A stretch of 64,000 nucleotides of DNA, taken from assembly GCF_945952405.1 (NCBI RefSeq), contig NZ_CAMFIA010000020.1:16909-80908 (forward strand). The letters run 5' to 3'. Origin of the DNA: an uncultured Stenotrophomonas sp. (GTDB lineage Bacteria > Pseudomonadota > Gammaproteobacteria > Xanthomonadales > Xanthomonadaceae). Position numbers and translations under genes: made by a program. Below are positions 52,674-63,945 of this stretch, piece after piece. The number at the start of each line of letters is the position of its first letter. The stretch's first letter is position 1. The notes under the pieces are model-generated. The model made no database searches and had not been told where the DNA came from. It saw nothing but the letters and a program-made list of their open reading frames with translations.

Positions 52674-52775
52674 TCGGGGCGCTCTGGGGCTGCAGGACAC
52701 GCCGTAAACCCATCCATGGGGGCTCGATGGCGCCATCCATGGCGCCAACGGTCCTGCAGCCCCAGACCGCCCCGA
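52674..52775. repeat. 25-nt inverted repeat
   Basis: The left arm (52674-52698, TCGGGGCGCTCTGGGGC...) pairs with the right arm (52751-52775) at 24 of 25 positions. The 52-base centre holds nested CCATCCATGG-type palindromes. Confidence 0.75.
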
Positions 52776-52801
52776 CCCCGACAGGTTCTCGGCGACGGTG
52801 G

Positions 52802-52824
52802 GTAGATCCACGCCATGTGTGGAT
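52802..52824 (+). repeat. SMAG-type GTAG palindrome
   Basis: GTAG then ATCCACGC, CAT, GTGTGGAT, near-identical to the element at 32639-32661. Confidence 0.75.
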
Positions 52825-52883
52825 GAATCCACATCGGAATCGATTTTTCGATATCTGATCGAAATGCAGCGGAGCGTGGGCTA

Positions 52884-52952
52884 TGCCGGTCGTCCTGACC
52901 GGCACCCTTCGGGCCGTCGCACGCGACGTTGGCAACGGCTCCTGCCGTTGCC
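52884..52952. repeat. Two adjacent hairpins
   Basis: TGCCGGTC/GACCGGCA (52884-52904) and GGCAACGG/CCGTTGCC (52931-52952) lie in sequence with no coding signal. Confidence 0.6.
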
Positions 52953-53051
52953 TTCGGCTCTACAAAAGGCGGCCAGCCAGCCGGCTTCTGCGTTTGATCT
53001 TCTTTTTTCTTTTCCGTGGCGGACGCCCCCGGAAACTGTCAGAGGCCGGAC

Positions 53052-53139
53052 GGGTAGGCTGCGCAGGGGCGTGAGCCGCATGGATGCGGCGACCGAGCTT
53101 ACAGGGGCGTACTTGCAGCGCCCCCTGCACAGCCTACCC
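53052..53139. repeat. 20-21 nt inverted repeat around a short reading frame
   Basis: GGGTAGGCTGCGCAGGGGCG (53052-53071) pairs with CGCCCCCTGCACAGCCTACC and a final C (53119-53139), with one mismatch and a one-base gap. The centre would encode SRMDAATELTGAYLQ if translated; that alone does not make it a gene. Confidence 0.65.
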
Positions 53140-53208
53140 ACCCGGCCAACCGCGGCTGTTGCTTTCAGCGGCCAGCCACGAGGGGCTGCGCCGTTCGCGG
53201 GAAACCCC

Positions 53209-55446
<2,238 letters not shown>

Positions 55447-55495
55447 TGCCTGCGTCACTCTTCCTGCTGCATCCTCTTCTTCATGGAACCCCGCG

Positions 55496-55972
55496 ATGCG
55501 TGAACTGATCCTGCTGCGCCATGCCCATGCCGAACCGGCCACCCCGGGCCAGGCCGACCTCGACCGGCCGTTGTCGCCGGTAGGGCTGGCCGAAGCCGAA
55601 GCCGCCGGCAAGTGGCTGAAGGAAAACAACCTGCTGCCGGACTGCGTGCTGTGCTCGCCGGCGCGGCGTACCCGCGAGACCCTGGAAGCCGTGCTCGGCA
55701 CCATCGGTTACGTGGAGAAGCGCCTGGAAGACCGCATCTACGAGGCGACCCCCGGCACCCTGGCGTCACTGGTGGACGACCGCCGTGAACTCGACCGGGT
55801 GCTGATCGTCGGCCACAATCCCGGCCTGGAGCGCCTGGTGGCGCTGATGACCGAGGGCACCAGCAGCGATTACCGCGGCATGCCGCCGGCCGGCATCGCC
55901 GTGCTCGGCTTCCCGCGCGAGGCGTCGATCGAACCGGGTGTGGCCAGCCTGAACGCGTTCTGGTGGCCGTGA
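55496..55972 (+). CDS. sixA: SixA-like phosphohistidine phosphatase
   Basis: This 158-residue protein has the RHG-type motif MRELILLRHAHAEP, then LSPVGLAEAEAAGKWL and the second active-site region VGHNPGLERLV. SixA removes phosphate from histidine in HPt or phosphotransfer proteins. The yceI-like gene follows after four bases, so they form an operon. Confidence 0.9.
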   Translation: MRELILLRHAHAEPATPGQADLDRPLSPVGLAEAEAAGKWLKENNLLPDCVLCSPARRTRETLEAVLGTIGYVEKRLEDRIYEATPGTLASLVDDRRELDRVLIVGHNPGLERLVALMTEGTSSDYRGMPPAGIAVLGFPREASIEPGVASLNAFWWP

Positions 55973-55976
55973 TCCG

Positions 55977-56594
55977 ATGAGCCTGGCGCGGCGCAGCCGC
56001 TTCCTGCTGCCCGCGCTGCTGGCGCTCGGCCCGGCCTGGGCCGCTACGCCGTCACCGACGACGCTGCCACCGGTGGTCGCCGAAGCGCACCGGGTGCTGC
56101 GGCTGGACACCCAGCGCTCGCAGATCGGCTTCGAGGTACGCACCCGTTTCGGCCAGCGCATCGAAGGGGTGTTCCCGCACTTCGAAGGCCGCATCGAGAT
56201 CCTGTCCGATGGCCGCCACCAGGTGCACCTGAAGATGTTCACGCGCTCGGTGGAGATTCCAGGCAAGTCGCGCTACACCGGCTGGATGCGCGGCGAGGAG
56301 TTCTTCGATGCCGGGCGCCATCCGGTGGTCGAGTTCGACTCGCTGCCGTACTGGCCGGAGACCGTGGAAAACGGCGGCGACATCAACGGCCGGCTGACCC
56401 TGCGCGGGGTCAGCCACCCCGAGGCACTCCGGGTCGAGAAAGCGGAGTGCGCCCGACCCGGCTATGATTGCGACGTCGTCAGCCGCGGTACCGTGCAGCG
56501 AGGCCGGTACGGCATGGATAGCTGGCAGCTTGCCTTGAGTGACCGAGTGACCTTCGTATTGCGTGCGCGCCTGAGCGAGGCGCCGAAACCGTGA
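55977..56594 (+). CDS. Exported YceI-family protein
   Basis: This 205-residue protein has a signal peptide (about 1-21, cut after WA) and a YceI lipocalin-like domain with IGFEVRTRFGQRIEGVFPHF and GRLTLRGVSHPEAL. Members bind polyisoprenoids in the periplasm. The stop overlaps the start of the next gene by four bases (GTGA), so the two are translated together. Confidence 0.88.
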   Translation: MSLARRSRFLLPALLALGPAWAATPSPTTLPPVVAEAHRVLRLDTQRSQIGFEVRTRFGQRIEGVFPHFEGRIEILSDGRHQVHLKMFTRSVEIPGKSRYTGWMRGEEFFDAGRHPVVEFDSLPYWPETVENGGDINGRLTLRGVSHPEALRVEKAECARPGYDCDVVSRGTVQRGRYGMDSWQLALSDRVTFVLRARLSEAPKP

Positions 56595-58642
56595 ACCTCC
56601 TGCTGCGTGTACTGGCGCTGGCAACCGTGTTGCTGGGCAGCGGTTGTGCATCGCTCTCGAATGCCGAGCGCGACCGCGCCGAGGCGATTGCCGTGCAGGC
56701 GCGCTCGACCGTGGTCGATTGCCAGCGTGCCGACCGTTGTGCCCAGGACTCGCCATTGCGGGCCCTGGCCGGGCGAGCGTTCACCGAGTCCACCGCGGAG
56801 CGGCCGCGCCACTACGCGACCCTGCTGGACGAAGGCGAGGGCGCGCTGGTCGCGCGGCTGAACCTGCTGCGCAGCGCTACCCGCAGCATCGACCTGCAGA
56901 CCTACATCTTCGACAAGGACGACAGCGCCCGGCTGGTCATCGACGAGCTGCTGGCCGCGTCGCGCCGCGGGGTGAAGGTACGGGTGCTGATCGACCAGCT
57001 CTCGGCGATCTCCGACCTGCAGATCCTCGGCGCGCTGTCCGGCGCCCACCAGAACTTCCAGCTGCGGGTCTACAACCCGACCTTCGGCAAGGCGCGGCTG
57101 AACTACTTCGACTATGCCGGCAGCGTGCTGTGCTGCTTCCGCCGCTTCAACCAGCGCATGCACAACAAGCTGCTGGTGATCGACGATGCGATCGGCGTGG
57201 TCGGTGGTCGCAACTACCAGGACGACTATTACGACTGGGACCGCGAGTACAACTTCCGCGATCGCGATGTGCTGATCGCCGGCCCGGAAGCACGCGCGAT
57301 GGCGGCCAACTTCGATGCCTTCTGGCGTGCCCACCGCAGCGTGCCGGCCGAGCGCCTGAACGACGTGGGCCGCACCCTGCTGCGCGAGGGCGTGCCGATC
57401 CTGCCGCCGGCCACCTTCCGCCGCCCGGAGCGGGTGCAGCGGGTCAGTGCCGAGGCCAATGACAGCGAGTTCGTCACCCGCTCCTTCGTCGATACCGCGC
57501 TGCCGGTGGCCTCGGTGCGCTATGTGGCCGACCTGCCACGCAAGCACCGCCGCGAGAAGGCCGATGCACCGCTGGCCGGCCAGCATGTGACCGAGCCGCA
57601 GCTGGATGCGCTGATTGCCGGTGCGCAGAAGGAAGTGATCCTGCAGACGCCCTACCTGGTGCTGTCCAAGCCGGCGCAGAAGCTGTTCCGCGAGCTGCGC
57701 AAGCGCCCGCAGCCGCCGCGCGTGGTGGTGTCCAGCAACAGCCTGGCGGCGACCGACAACCCGATCGTGTATGCGCTGTCGTACAAGTACAAGCGGCGCA
57801 ACATGCGCGAACTGGGCTTCAACATCTTCGAATACAAGCCGTTCCCGCTGGATGCGCCGGTCGACTACCGCAACCTGCTGCCCGACCCGATCGCCGCGGC
57901 GGACGGTGAGGACCAGGACAGCCGCAATCCGCTGATCGGTGGCAGTGCGGCCGGCAGCAACGCGCGCGGTGGCAGCACCGGGGGCTCCGGCACGGGCGGC
58001 AAGCAGGGCCCGTTGAACCATCGCCACAGCGATGGCGCCTACGACAATGCACGTGCGCGCCGCCGCGAAAGTGGCAGCGAAGTGGAAACGCGCCTGCTGC
58101 GTACCGAGACCCGACCGTCGTTCCTCGGCAGCAAGGCGGTCAACAAGCCGCTGCCGGTCACCCGCAAGGGCGCGCGCATGGGCCTGCATGCCAAGTCGCT
58201 GGTGGTCGACCGCCGCATCGGCGTGGTCGGCACCCACAACTTCGATCCGCGCAGCGAGAACTACAACACCGAAGGCGCGGTGATCATCGACGACCCGGTG
58301 TTCGCCGAGCAGCTGGCCGAGAGCATCCTGCGCGACACCCACCCGCAGAACTCCTGGACGGTGGCGCCACGCGCCAAGCCGCCGGTGCTGTCGGGACTGA
58401 ACTACAGCGTCGGCAAGGCCTCCGAAGCACTGCCGATCCTCGATTTCTGGCCGTGGCGCTACGCCACCGACTACGAATTCAAGCCCGGCCCGGACTGCCC
58501 GCAGCCGCTGCCGCGGCAGGACCCGGAGTTCCATCGCTGCTACGTTGCCGTGGGTGACTTCCCTGAAGTCAACGTCGGCCCGAAGTGGCTGCTGGTGCGC
58601 ATGCTGACCGCATTCGGCGCCGGCCTCGTTCCCATCCTCTGA
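56591..58642 (+). CDS. Phospholipase D-family lipoprotein
   Basis: This 683-residue protein has a lipobox LLGSGC (Cys19) and two HKD motifs: HNKLLVIDD (His191, Lys193, Asp198) and HAKSLVVDR (His533, Lys535, Asp540). A Gly/Ser-rich low-complexity insertion lies between them (about 451-475). It resembles cardiolipin synthase-type or PLD-like phospholipases, anchored to the outer membrane. GTG 56591 overlaps the YceI stop. The thioesterase starts 11 bases after its stop. Confidence 0.88.
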   Translation: MNLLLRVLALATVLLGSGCASLSNAERDRAEAIAVQARSTVVDCQRADRCAQDSPLRALAGRAFTESTAERPRHYATLLDEGEGALVARLNLLRSATRSIDLQTYIFDKDDSARLVIDELLAASRRGVKVRVLIDQLSAISDLQILGALSGAHQNFQLRVYNPTFGKARLNYFDYAGSVLCCFRRFNQRMHNKLLVIDDAIGVVGGRNYQDDYYDWDREYNFRDRDVLIAGPEARAMAANFDAFWRAHRSVPAERLNDVGRTLLREGVPILPPATFRRPERVQRVSAEANDSEFVTRSFVDTALPVASVRYVADLPRKHRREKADAPLAGQHVTEPQLDALIAGAQKEVILQTPYLVLSKPAQKLFRELRKRPQPPRVVVSSNSLAATDNPIVYALSYKYKRRNMRELGFNIFEYKPFPLDAPVDYRNLLPDPIAAADGEDQDSRNPLIGGSAAGSNARGGSTGGSGTGGKQGPLNHRHSDGAYDNARARRRESGSEVETRLLRTETRPSFLGSKAVNKPLPVTRKGARMGLHAKSLVVDRRIGVVGTHNFDPRSENYNTEGAVIIDDPVFAEQLAESILRDTHPQNSWTVAPRAKPPVLSGLNYSVGKASEALPILDFWPWRYATDYEFKPGPDCPQPLPRQDPEFHRCYVAVGDFPEVNVGPKWLLVRMLTAFGAGLVPIL

Positions 58643-58653
58643 CAGGTGCCCGC

Positions 58654-59088
58654 ATGACCCAGGTGTTCCGCGAAGCCGTTTCCATCGAGCAGCTCAACGC
58701 GCTCAGCCGCAACACGGCGATCGAATCCCTGGGCATCGTCTTCAGCGCCGCCGGCGAGGACTGGCTGCAGGCCACGATGCCGGTGGACGAGCGTACCCGG
58801 CAGCCCTACGGCATCCTGCACGGCGGCGCCTCGGTGGTGCTGGCCGAGACCCTTGGCAGCAGCGCCGGCAACCTGTGCGTGGATACCGCCCGGCAGATCT
58901 GCGTGGGCCTGGAGATCAACGCCAACCACGTGCGCGCGGTACGCTCGGGCACGGTCACCGGCACCGCCCGCGCGCTGCATGTGGGCCGCAGCACCCAGCT
59001 GTGGGAGATCCGCATCGAGGACGAGCAGGGCCGCCTGGTGTGCATCTCGCGGCTGACCCTGGCGGTGGTGGCGGCCGGCCACGGCTGA
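58654..59088 (+). CDS. Hotdog-fold acyl-CoA thioesterase (YdiI/PaaI-like)
   Basis: This 144-residue protein shows the hotdog pattern GILHGGASVVLAETLGS and, at the end, RLVCISRLTLAVV. Members cleave acyl- or aryl-CoA esters such as 1,4-dihydroxy-2-naphthoyl-CoA. The substrate here is unknown. It follows the phospholipase gene by 11 bases and is probably co-transcribed with it. Confidence 0.9.
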   Translation: MTQVFREAVSIEQLNALSRNTAIESLGIVFSAAGEDWLQATMPVDERTRQPYGILHGGASVVLAETLGSSAGNLCVDTARQICVGLEINANHVRAVRSGTVTGTARALHVGRSTQLWEIRIEDEQGRLVCISRLTLAVVAAGHG

Positions 59089-59209
59089 GCCCCGGTTGGG
59101 GCACGTTGCCGGTGGCGGAACCCAGCGTTCCCCGCCGATTGCCCCGCCCGATCGGGCTTATGGCCTAAATCGGCTGGCAGCGATGGCGGCCCTCCGGTAT
59201 CGTGCGCGG

Positions 59210-60001
59210 ATGACTTCCCCCACTCCGGCCCCCCGCGGCGGCGTGGCGCGTGTGTGCCGCTACCTGTACCGCGTACCGCTGCTGTTGGTCCACATCATCG
59301 TGTTCCTGCCGCTTACCCTGCTCGGCATGCTTGCGCCGTGGGCGAACCTGCGCGTGGGTGACAGCACGCTGGGCGCCAAGGTGGTGAACGGGTGGCAGGG
59401 TGGCCTGATGTGGGTGTTTGGGTTCCGCCTGTCGCGGGTCGGCCAGGCGCTGCCCGGCGCGGTGCTGTTCGTCGCCAACCACGTCAGCTGGGTCGACATC
59501 TGCATCCTGCACAGCCAGCGCATGATGGGTTTCGTTGCCAAGCGCGAGATCGCCAGTTGGCCGCTGGTCGGCTGGCTGGCCGCGCGTGGCCAGACCATCT
59601 TCCACCAGCGCGGCAACACCGAATCGCTCGGTGGCGTGATGCAGGTGATGGCCGATCGCCTGCGCGAGGGCCGTGCCGTGGGCGTGTTCCCGGAAGGGCG
59701 TACCCGTGGTGGCCACGAAGTGGGCCCGTTCCATGCGCGCATCTTCCAGGCTGCGGTCGAGACCGGCGTGCCGGTACAGCCGGTGGCACTGGTGTACGGA
59801 GTGGACGGTGACGCCCAGACCATCGTGGCGTTCGGCCCCGGCGAGAGCTTCTTCGCCAATTTCCTGCGCCTGCTCGGTGAGCCGGCGCGGCGTGCGGAAG
59901 TGCACTTCCTGGAGCCGATCGGCGCCCAGGACCTGGAAGGCCGTCGGCGCATCGCGGAGACCTCGCGCGCGCGCATCGTGGCGGCCATGAGCGCCGGGTG
60001 A
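59210..60001 (+). CDS. PlsC-like 1-acylglycerol-3-phosphate acyltransferase
   Basis: This 263-residue membrane protein has the acyltransferase motif NHVSWVD (His91 and Asp96), GNTESLGG-like sequence and FPEGRTRGG (about 160-168). An N-terminal hydrophobic segment (LLLVHIIVFLPLTLLGML) anchors it. It should acylate lysophosphatidate at position 2. The ATG at 59210 is chosen because upstream residues in frame lack a matching family. It precedes the hydrolase gene by seven bases. Confidence 0.9.
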   Translation: MTSPTPAPRGGVARVCRYLYRVPLLLVHIIVFLPLTLLGMLAPWANLRVGDSTLGAKVVNGWQGGLMWVFGFRLSRVGQALPGAVLFVANHVSWVDICILHSQRMMGFVAKREIASWPLVGWLAARGQTIFHQRGNTESLGGVMQVMADRLREGRAVGVFPEGRTRGGHEVGPFHARIFQAAVETGVPVQPVALVYGVDGDAQTIVAFGPGESFFANFLRLLGEPARRAEVHFLEPIGAQDLEGRRRIAETSRARIVAAMSAG

Positions 60002-60008
60002 GCGCGCG

Positions 60009-61043
60009 GTGGCCCTGATCCCGCCACCTGTCCTGGACGCTGGTACGCCGGCGCTGCATGCGGCTGACTACCAGCCGCCCCGTTGGCTGCGCAATCCACA
60101 CCTGCAGTCGATGCTCAGCTCCAGCCGCATGCGCCTGCAGCGCGGCCTGCTGCTGCTGGCCGCGACCGGGGCGGTCAGCGAGGAGCTGATCCTCGATGGC
60201 GGCGACGGCGTGCGCCTGCAGGGCTGGCACAGCCATGTCGAAGGCCGCGAGCCGCAGGGCATGGCGTTGCTGCTGCATGGCTGGGAAGGCAGTGCCGAAT
60301 CCAGCTACATGCGCATGGCGGCCGCGCGCATGCTGGAACAGGGCTTCGACGTGGTGCGGCTGAACTTCCGCGACCATGGCAACACCCATCACCTCAACCG
60401 CGGCATCTTCCACTCCAACCTGATCGACGAAGTGGTGCATGCCGCGGGCGATATCGCCCAGCGCTGGCCGCAGCTGCCGCTGGTGGCCGCGGGCTATTCG
60501 CTGGGGGGCAACTTCGTGCTGCGGCTGGCGCTGCGCGCGCCGGACGCCGGCGTGCCGCTGCAGCGGGTGGCCTCGGTGTGCCCGGTGCTGGACCCGGCAT
60601 TGACCATGGAGAGCATCGAGAACGGCCCGGCGATGTACGACTGGTACTTCCGCCGCAAGTGGGCCGGCTCGTTGCGCCGCAAGCGCGACCTGTTCCCCGA
60701 ACTGAGCGACTGCGACGACCGCGTACTGAAGCTGGACATCCGCGCGCTGACCGCGTGGCTGGTCGAACGGCACACCAGTTTCGGCTCGCTGCAGGCCTAT
60801 TTCGACGGTTATTCGATTGCCGGCGACCGCCTGGCCTCGCTGCAGGTGCCGGCCGACATCCTGATGGCGCAGGATGACCCGGTGATTCCGTACGCGACCT
60901 TCAGCGACTGGCAGCTGCCACGCCAGGCGCACTTGGAAACCGCCTGCTGGGGCGGCCACTGCGGGTTCATCGAGAACTGGCGCGGCGATGGCTTCTCCGA
61001 GCGCTGGGTCGCGCAACGCCTGCGGCGGGTCCTGCAGGCCTGA
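60009..61043 (+). CDS. YheT-like alpha/beta hydrolase
   Basis: This 344-residue protein has the nucleophile elbow GYSLGG (Ser164), an oxyanion region LLLHGWEGSAESSYM and a C-terminal His in ETACWGGHCGFIEN. It matches the YheT esterase family, whose substrate is unknown. GTG at 60009 starts it, seven bases after the acyltransferase stop. Confidence 0.88.
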   Translation: MALIPPPVLDAGTPALHAADYQPPRWLRNPHLQSMLSSSRMRLQRGLLLLAATGAVSEELILDGGDGVRLQGWHSHVEGREPQGMALLLHGWEGSAESSYMRMAAARMLEQGFDVVRLNFRDHGNTHHLNRGIFHSNLIDEVVHAAGDIAQRWPQLPLVAAGYSLGGNFVLRLALRAPDAGVPLQRVASVCPVLDPALTMESIENGPAMYDWYFRRKWAGSLRRKRDLFPELSDCDDRVLKLDIRALTAWLVERHTSFGSLQAYFDGYSIAGDRLASLQVPADILMAQDDPVIPYATFSDWQLPRQAHLETACWGGHCGFIENWRGDGFSERWVAQRLRRVLQA

Positions 61044-61099
61044 ACCGGCAGCGGCGCGCAGCCCGCTACAATGCGGGTTTGCACTTGAACCGGACTGCC

Positions 61100-63169
61100 A
61101 TGCAAGACCAGATCATCCAGGCGTTGCGCCAGAACCAGGCCGATCAGGCCGTGCAGCTGGCCCAGGCATGGGCCCATGACGAACCCGGCCTGGCCAATGC
61201 CCACCGCTGGCTGGCGCTTGCGCTGCAGCAGCAGGGCAACGCCGAAGACGCGATGCAGGCCCTGCAGCAGGCGCTGCGGCTGGCCCCGGACGATGCCCAG
61301 CTGCACCTGCAGCATGCCGGCCTGCTGCTGGCGCTGCGGCAGTTCGAAGGCGCCGACGAAGCGCTCGAGCGCACCACCGGGCTGGATCCGAACTCCTTCT
61401 CCGCCTACCTGATGCAGGCGCACCTGGCGATCGGCCGCAACGACTTCGACGAAGCGCAGCGCATCTCGACCCTGGCCGCACGGGTGGAACCGGACCATCC
61501 GGAACTGCTGACCATCGATGGCATGGTCGCGCTGCGCCGTGGCGAAGCCGACCGTGCGCTGGCGCTGCTGTCGGCCGCCAGCAAGGCGCTGCCGGACGAT
61601 ACCCGCGTGCTGTACGCGCTGGGTTTTGCTTACTTGGGCAAGGACATGCTGGCGTTCGCCGAGCAGTCGTTCCGCCGCGTGCTGGAACTCAATCCGTCGT
61701 TGTCCTCGCTGCATGGCCTGGTGGTGCAGCTGGCACTGCGCCAGGGCAACGTGCCGGCCGCGGCCGAAGCCATGCAGGTGGCCCTGCAGCAGCCGGAGAT
61801 GGACGTGCCGGCGATGCGTCGCCTGGCCGGTGAACTGTCGCTGCGCAACGGCCAGCCGCTGCAGGCGCTGGATTACCTGCTGCCGCTGCTGGAGTCGCAG
61901 CCGGAGGACCGCCAGGTGCTGCAGCTGCTGCTGATGTCGTGGCAGCGCCTGGGCCGCGAGGACGAGGCACGCGCACGCCTGGATGCCGTGCTGGAGGCCA
62001 ATGACCAGCTGCACGATGTGTGGCTGGCGCGCCTGGCCGTGGAGCAGGTGGGCAGCGAAAGCGCCGTGGCCGCGGTCGAGCGCTGGATGGCGGCGATGCC
62101 CGCACATCTGCCGGCCCTGGAGGCGCGCCTGCGCCTGCACGACATGGTCGGCGAGCATGACCAGGCCGAGGCGATCGCCGAGCGCATCGTCAGCCTGGAA
62201 CCGGGCCGCGTCAGCGGCGAAGCCCGCCTGGTCGAAGGCCTGCTGCAGCGCGATCCCGCCGCCGCCGTGGCGCGCGTGCAGGCCCTGATCGAGCTGGCGC
62301 CGGAGGGCCATCGTGCCGATCTGCGGACCTGGATGGGCGAAATCCAGGACCGTGCCGGGCAGCCGCAGGAGGCGCTGCGGACCTGGTTGTCGCTGCAGGT
62401 CGACCAGGCCCCGCAGCGCCTGCCGCTGCCGCCGCAGGCCAAATCGCCGCCGAGCTGGCCGGACAAGGGCAGCATCGAAGGCGATGCCAGCTCCGCACCG
62501 ATCTTCCTGTGGGGCGCGCCGGGTTCGGGCGTGGAGCGGGTGGCGACCGGCCTGGCCGCCGCCAGCCCGGTGCTGCGCAGTGACCGCTATACCACGACCC
62601 CGCCGGATGACGCCTTCCAGAACTACCACACGCTGCAGGACCTGGCCTCGGGCGTGCTGACCCCGGAGCGCCTGGTGCAGCGCTGGCGCGAACAGCTGCC
62701 GGCGCGCGGCCTGCAGAGCGACACCGTGATCGACTGGCTGCTGTGGTGGGACAACGCGCTGCTGTGGGCGCTGCGCCCGCAGCTGCCGCAGGGCCGCCTG
62801 GTGCTGGTGCTGCGCGACCCGCGCGACATGCTGCTGGACTGGGTGGCCTATGGTGCTGCCGCGCCGTTGGCGATGACCTCGCTGGCCGAAGCCAGCGAAT
62901 GGCTGACCCGCGCGCTGACCCAGATCGCGACGCTGCACGAGGACGACCTGTACCCGCATGTGCTGCTGCGCATCGACCAGGTCGGCAACGATCCGCACGC
63001 GATGGCCGAACTGCTGGGCCGCCTGTTCGAGCGGCCGATGCCGCCGGCCGCGCAGCTGGGTGCGCCGCGCCTGCCGCCGGGCCACTGGCGCAACTACCGC
63101 GACGTGATGAGCGCCGCCTTCGCCCAGCTCACCCCGGTTGCGGTGCGCCTGGGTTACCCGGAAGAGTGA
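61100..63169 (+). CDS. TPR-sulfotransferase-like fusion protein
   Basis: This 689-residue protein has about ten tetratricopeptide repeats (1-420; for example ALQQQGNAEDAMQALQQALR) and a C-terminal sulfotransferase-like domain. IFLWGAPGSGVERVATGLA (about 468-486) corresponds to the PAPS 5'-phosphosulfate loop, and VLRDPRDML (about 570-580) to the 3'-phosphate loop. The usual PRSGT in the loop is changed to PGSGV, so activity is uncertain. The ATG at 61100 is preferred to a TTG at 61079. Confidence 0.8.
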   Translation: MQDQIIQALRQNQADQAVQLAQAWAHDEPGLANAHRWLALALQQQGNAEDAMQALQQALRLAPDDAQLHLQHAGLLLALRQFEGADEALERTTGLDPNSFSAYLMQAHLAIGRNDFDEAQRISTLAARVEPDHPELLTIDGMVALRRGEADRALALLSAASKALPDDTRVLYALGFAYLGKDMLAFAEQSFRRVLELNPSLSSLHGLVVQLALRQGNVPAAAEAMQVALQQPEMDVPAMRRLAGELSLRNGQPLQALDYLLPLLESQPEDRQVLQLLLMSWQRLGREDEARARLDAVLEANDQLHDVWLARLAVEQVGSESAVAAVERWMAAMPAHLPALEARLRLHDMVGEHDQAEAIAERIVSLEPGRVSGEARLVEGLLQRDPAAAVARVQALIELAPEGHRADLRTWMGEIQDRAGQPQEALRTWLSLQVDQAPQRLPLPPQAKSPPSWPDKGSIEGDASSAPIFLWGAPGSGVERVATGLAAASPVLRSDRYTTTPPDDAFQNYHTLQDLASGVLTPERLVQRWREQLPARGLQSDTVIDWLLWWDNALLWALRPQLPQGRLVLVLRDPRDMLLDWVAYGAAAPLAMTSLAEASEWLTRALTQIATLHEDDLYPHVLLRIDQVGNDPHAMAELLGRLFERPMPPAAQLGAPRLPPGHWRNYRDVMSAAFAQLTPVAVRLGYPEE

Positions 63170-63179
63170 GGAGAGTGCA

Positions 63180-63797
63180 ATGCAGCTGAGCAGCAACAGC
63201 CTGACCAACGGTGCGCCGATCGACCGCGAGTTCGCCGCGGGCGACGCCAACGGTTTCGCCCCGGACCGCAATCCGCACCTGGCCTGGAGCGGGGTGCCGG
63301 ACGGCACCCGTTCGTTCCTGCTGGTATGCGTGGACCCGGATGTGCCGACCGTGCCGGAGACGGTCGGCCGCAGCGACATGACGGTGCCGCGCGATCAGCC
63401 GCGCTGCGACTTCGTGCATTGGGTCATGGCCGACATCCCGGCCGCGGTGCAGGAAATCGCCGCCGGCAGCTGCAGTGATGGCTTCGTGGTGAAAGGCAAG
63501 CCGGCACCGGCCGGTCCGGCCGGCAGCCGCCAGGGCCTGAACGACTTCACCGGCTGGTTCGCCGGCAACCCGGACATGGCCGGTGACTACCTGGGCTACG
63601 ACGGCCCGTATCCGCCGTTCAACGACGAGCGCCTGCACCACTACTTCTTCCGCGTGTTCGCGCTGGATGTGGCGTCGCTGCAGCTGCCGGCGCGCTTCAC
63701 CGCCGCCGATGCCTACCGCGCCATGCACGGCCACGTGCTGGCCGAAGCCGCGCTGCATGGCACCTACACGCTGAACCCGGCCCTGCACATCGGGTAG
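63180..63797 (+). CDS. YbhB/YbcL-family PEBP-like protein
   Basis: This 205-residue protein matches the YbhB/YbcL (Raf kinase inhibitor-like, PEBP) family: NPHLAWSGVPDGTRSF, FVHWVMADIPA and RLHHYFFRVFALD. These proteins bind small ligands; their role is unclear. GAGGAG stands at a good distance from the ATG. The stop TAG (63795-63797) is supplied by an abutting GTAG palindrome. Confidence 0.9.
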   Translation: MQLSSNSLTNGAPIDREFAAGDANGFAPDRNPHLAWSGVPDGTRSFLLVCVDPDVPTVPETVGRSDMTVPRDQPRCDFVHWVMADIPAAVQEIAAGSCSDGFVVKGKPAPAGPAGSRQGLNDFTGWFAGNPDMAGDYLGYDGPYPPFNDERLHHYFFRVFALDVASLQLPARFTAADAYRAMHGHVLAEAALHGTYTLNPALHIG

Positions 63798-63870
63798 TGC
63801 CGGCCGCTGGCCGGCAATGTCCGTGTGTTGCCGCAGCCCGGCGTGGCAGCCGGCCAGCGGCCGGCGCTAC
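63794..63870. repeat. Inverted SMAG pair
   Basis: A forward copy (GTAG at 63794-63797, supplying a stop codon) is followed about 30 bases later by a reverse copy ending in GCTAC at 63866-63870. The first 55 bases (from 63793) recur at 63946. Confidence 0.8.
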
Positions 63871-63879
63871 CGCTAGCGC

Positions 63880-63915
63880 AGAAGGGCGGCCTCTCGGCCG
63901 CCCTTCTGTCGTTTT
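63880..63915 (+). terminator. Rho-independent terminator
   Basis: AGAAGGGCGGC (63880-63890) pairs perfectly with GCCGCCCTTCT (63897-63907), followed by GTCGTTTT. It probably ends the plus-strand run from the ParA-like gene or from a nearer promoter. Confidence 0.85.
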
Positions 63916-63945
63916 ACTGCCTACCGCGGCATGCACTGCCTACCC

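Larger units (their letters stand above)
52566..53208. other. Gene-free cluster of palindromes and repeats
   Basis: The stretch between the TPR-like gene and the AAA+ ATPase gene holds a CAACAG-rich run (52605-52650), an imperfect 25-nt inverted repeat (52674-52775), a SMAG-type element (52802-52824), two hairpins (52884-52904, 52931-52952), a TC-rich run near 52998-53016, and another inverted repeat (53052-53139). Possible small ORFs in it do not look real. Confidence 0.6.
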
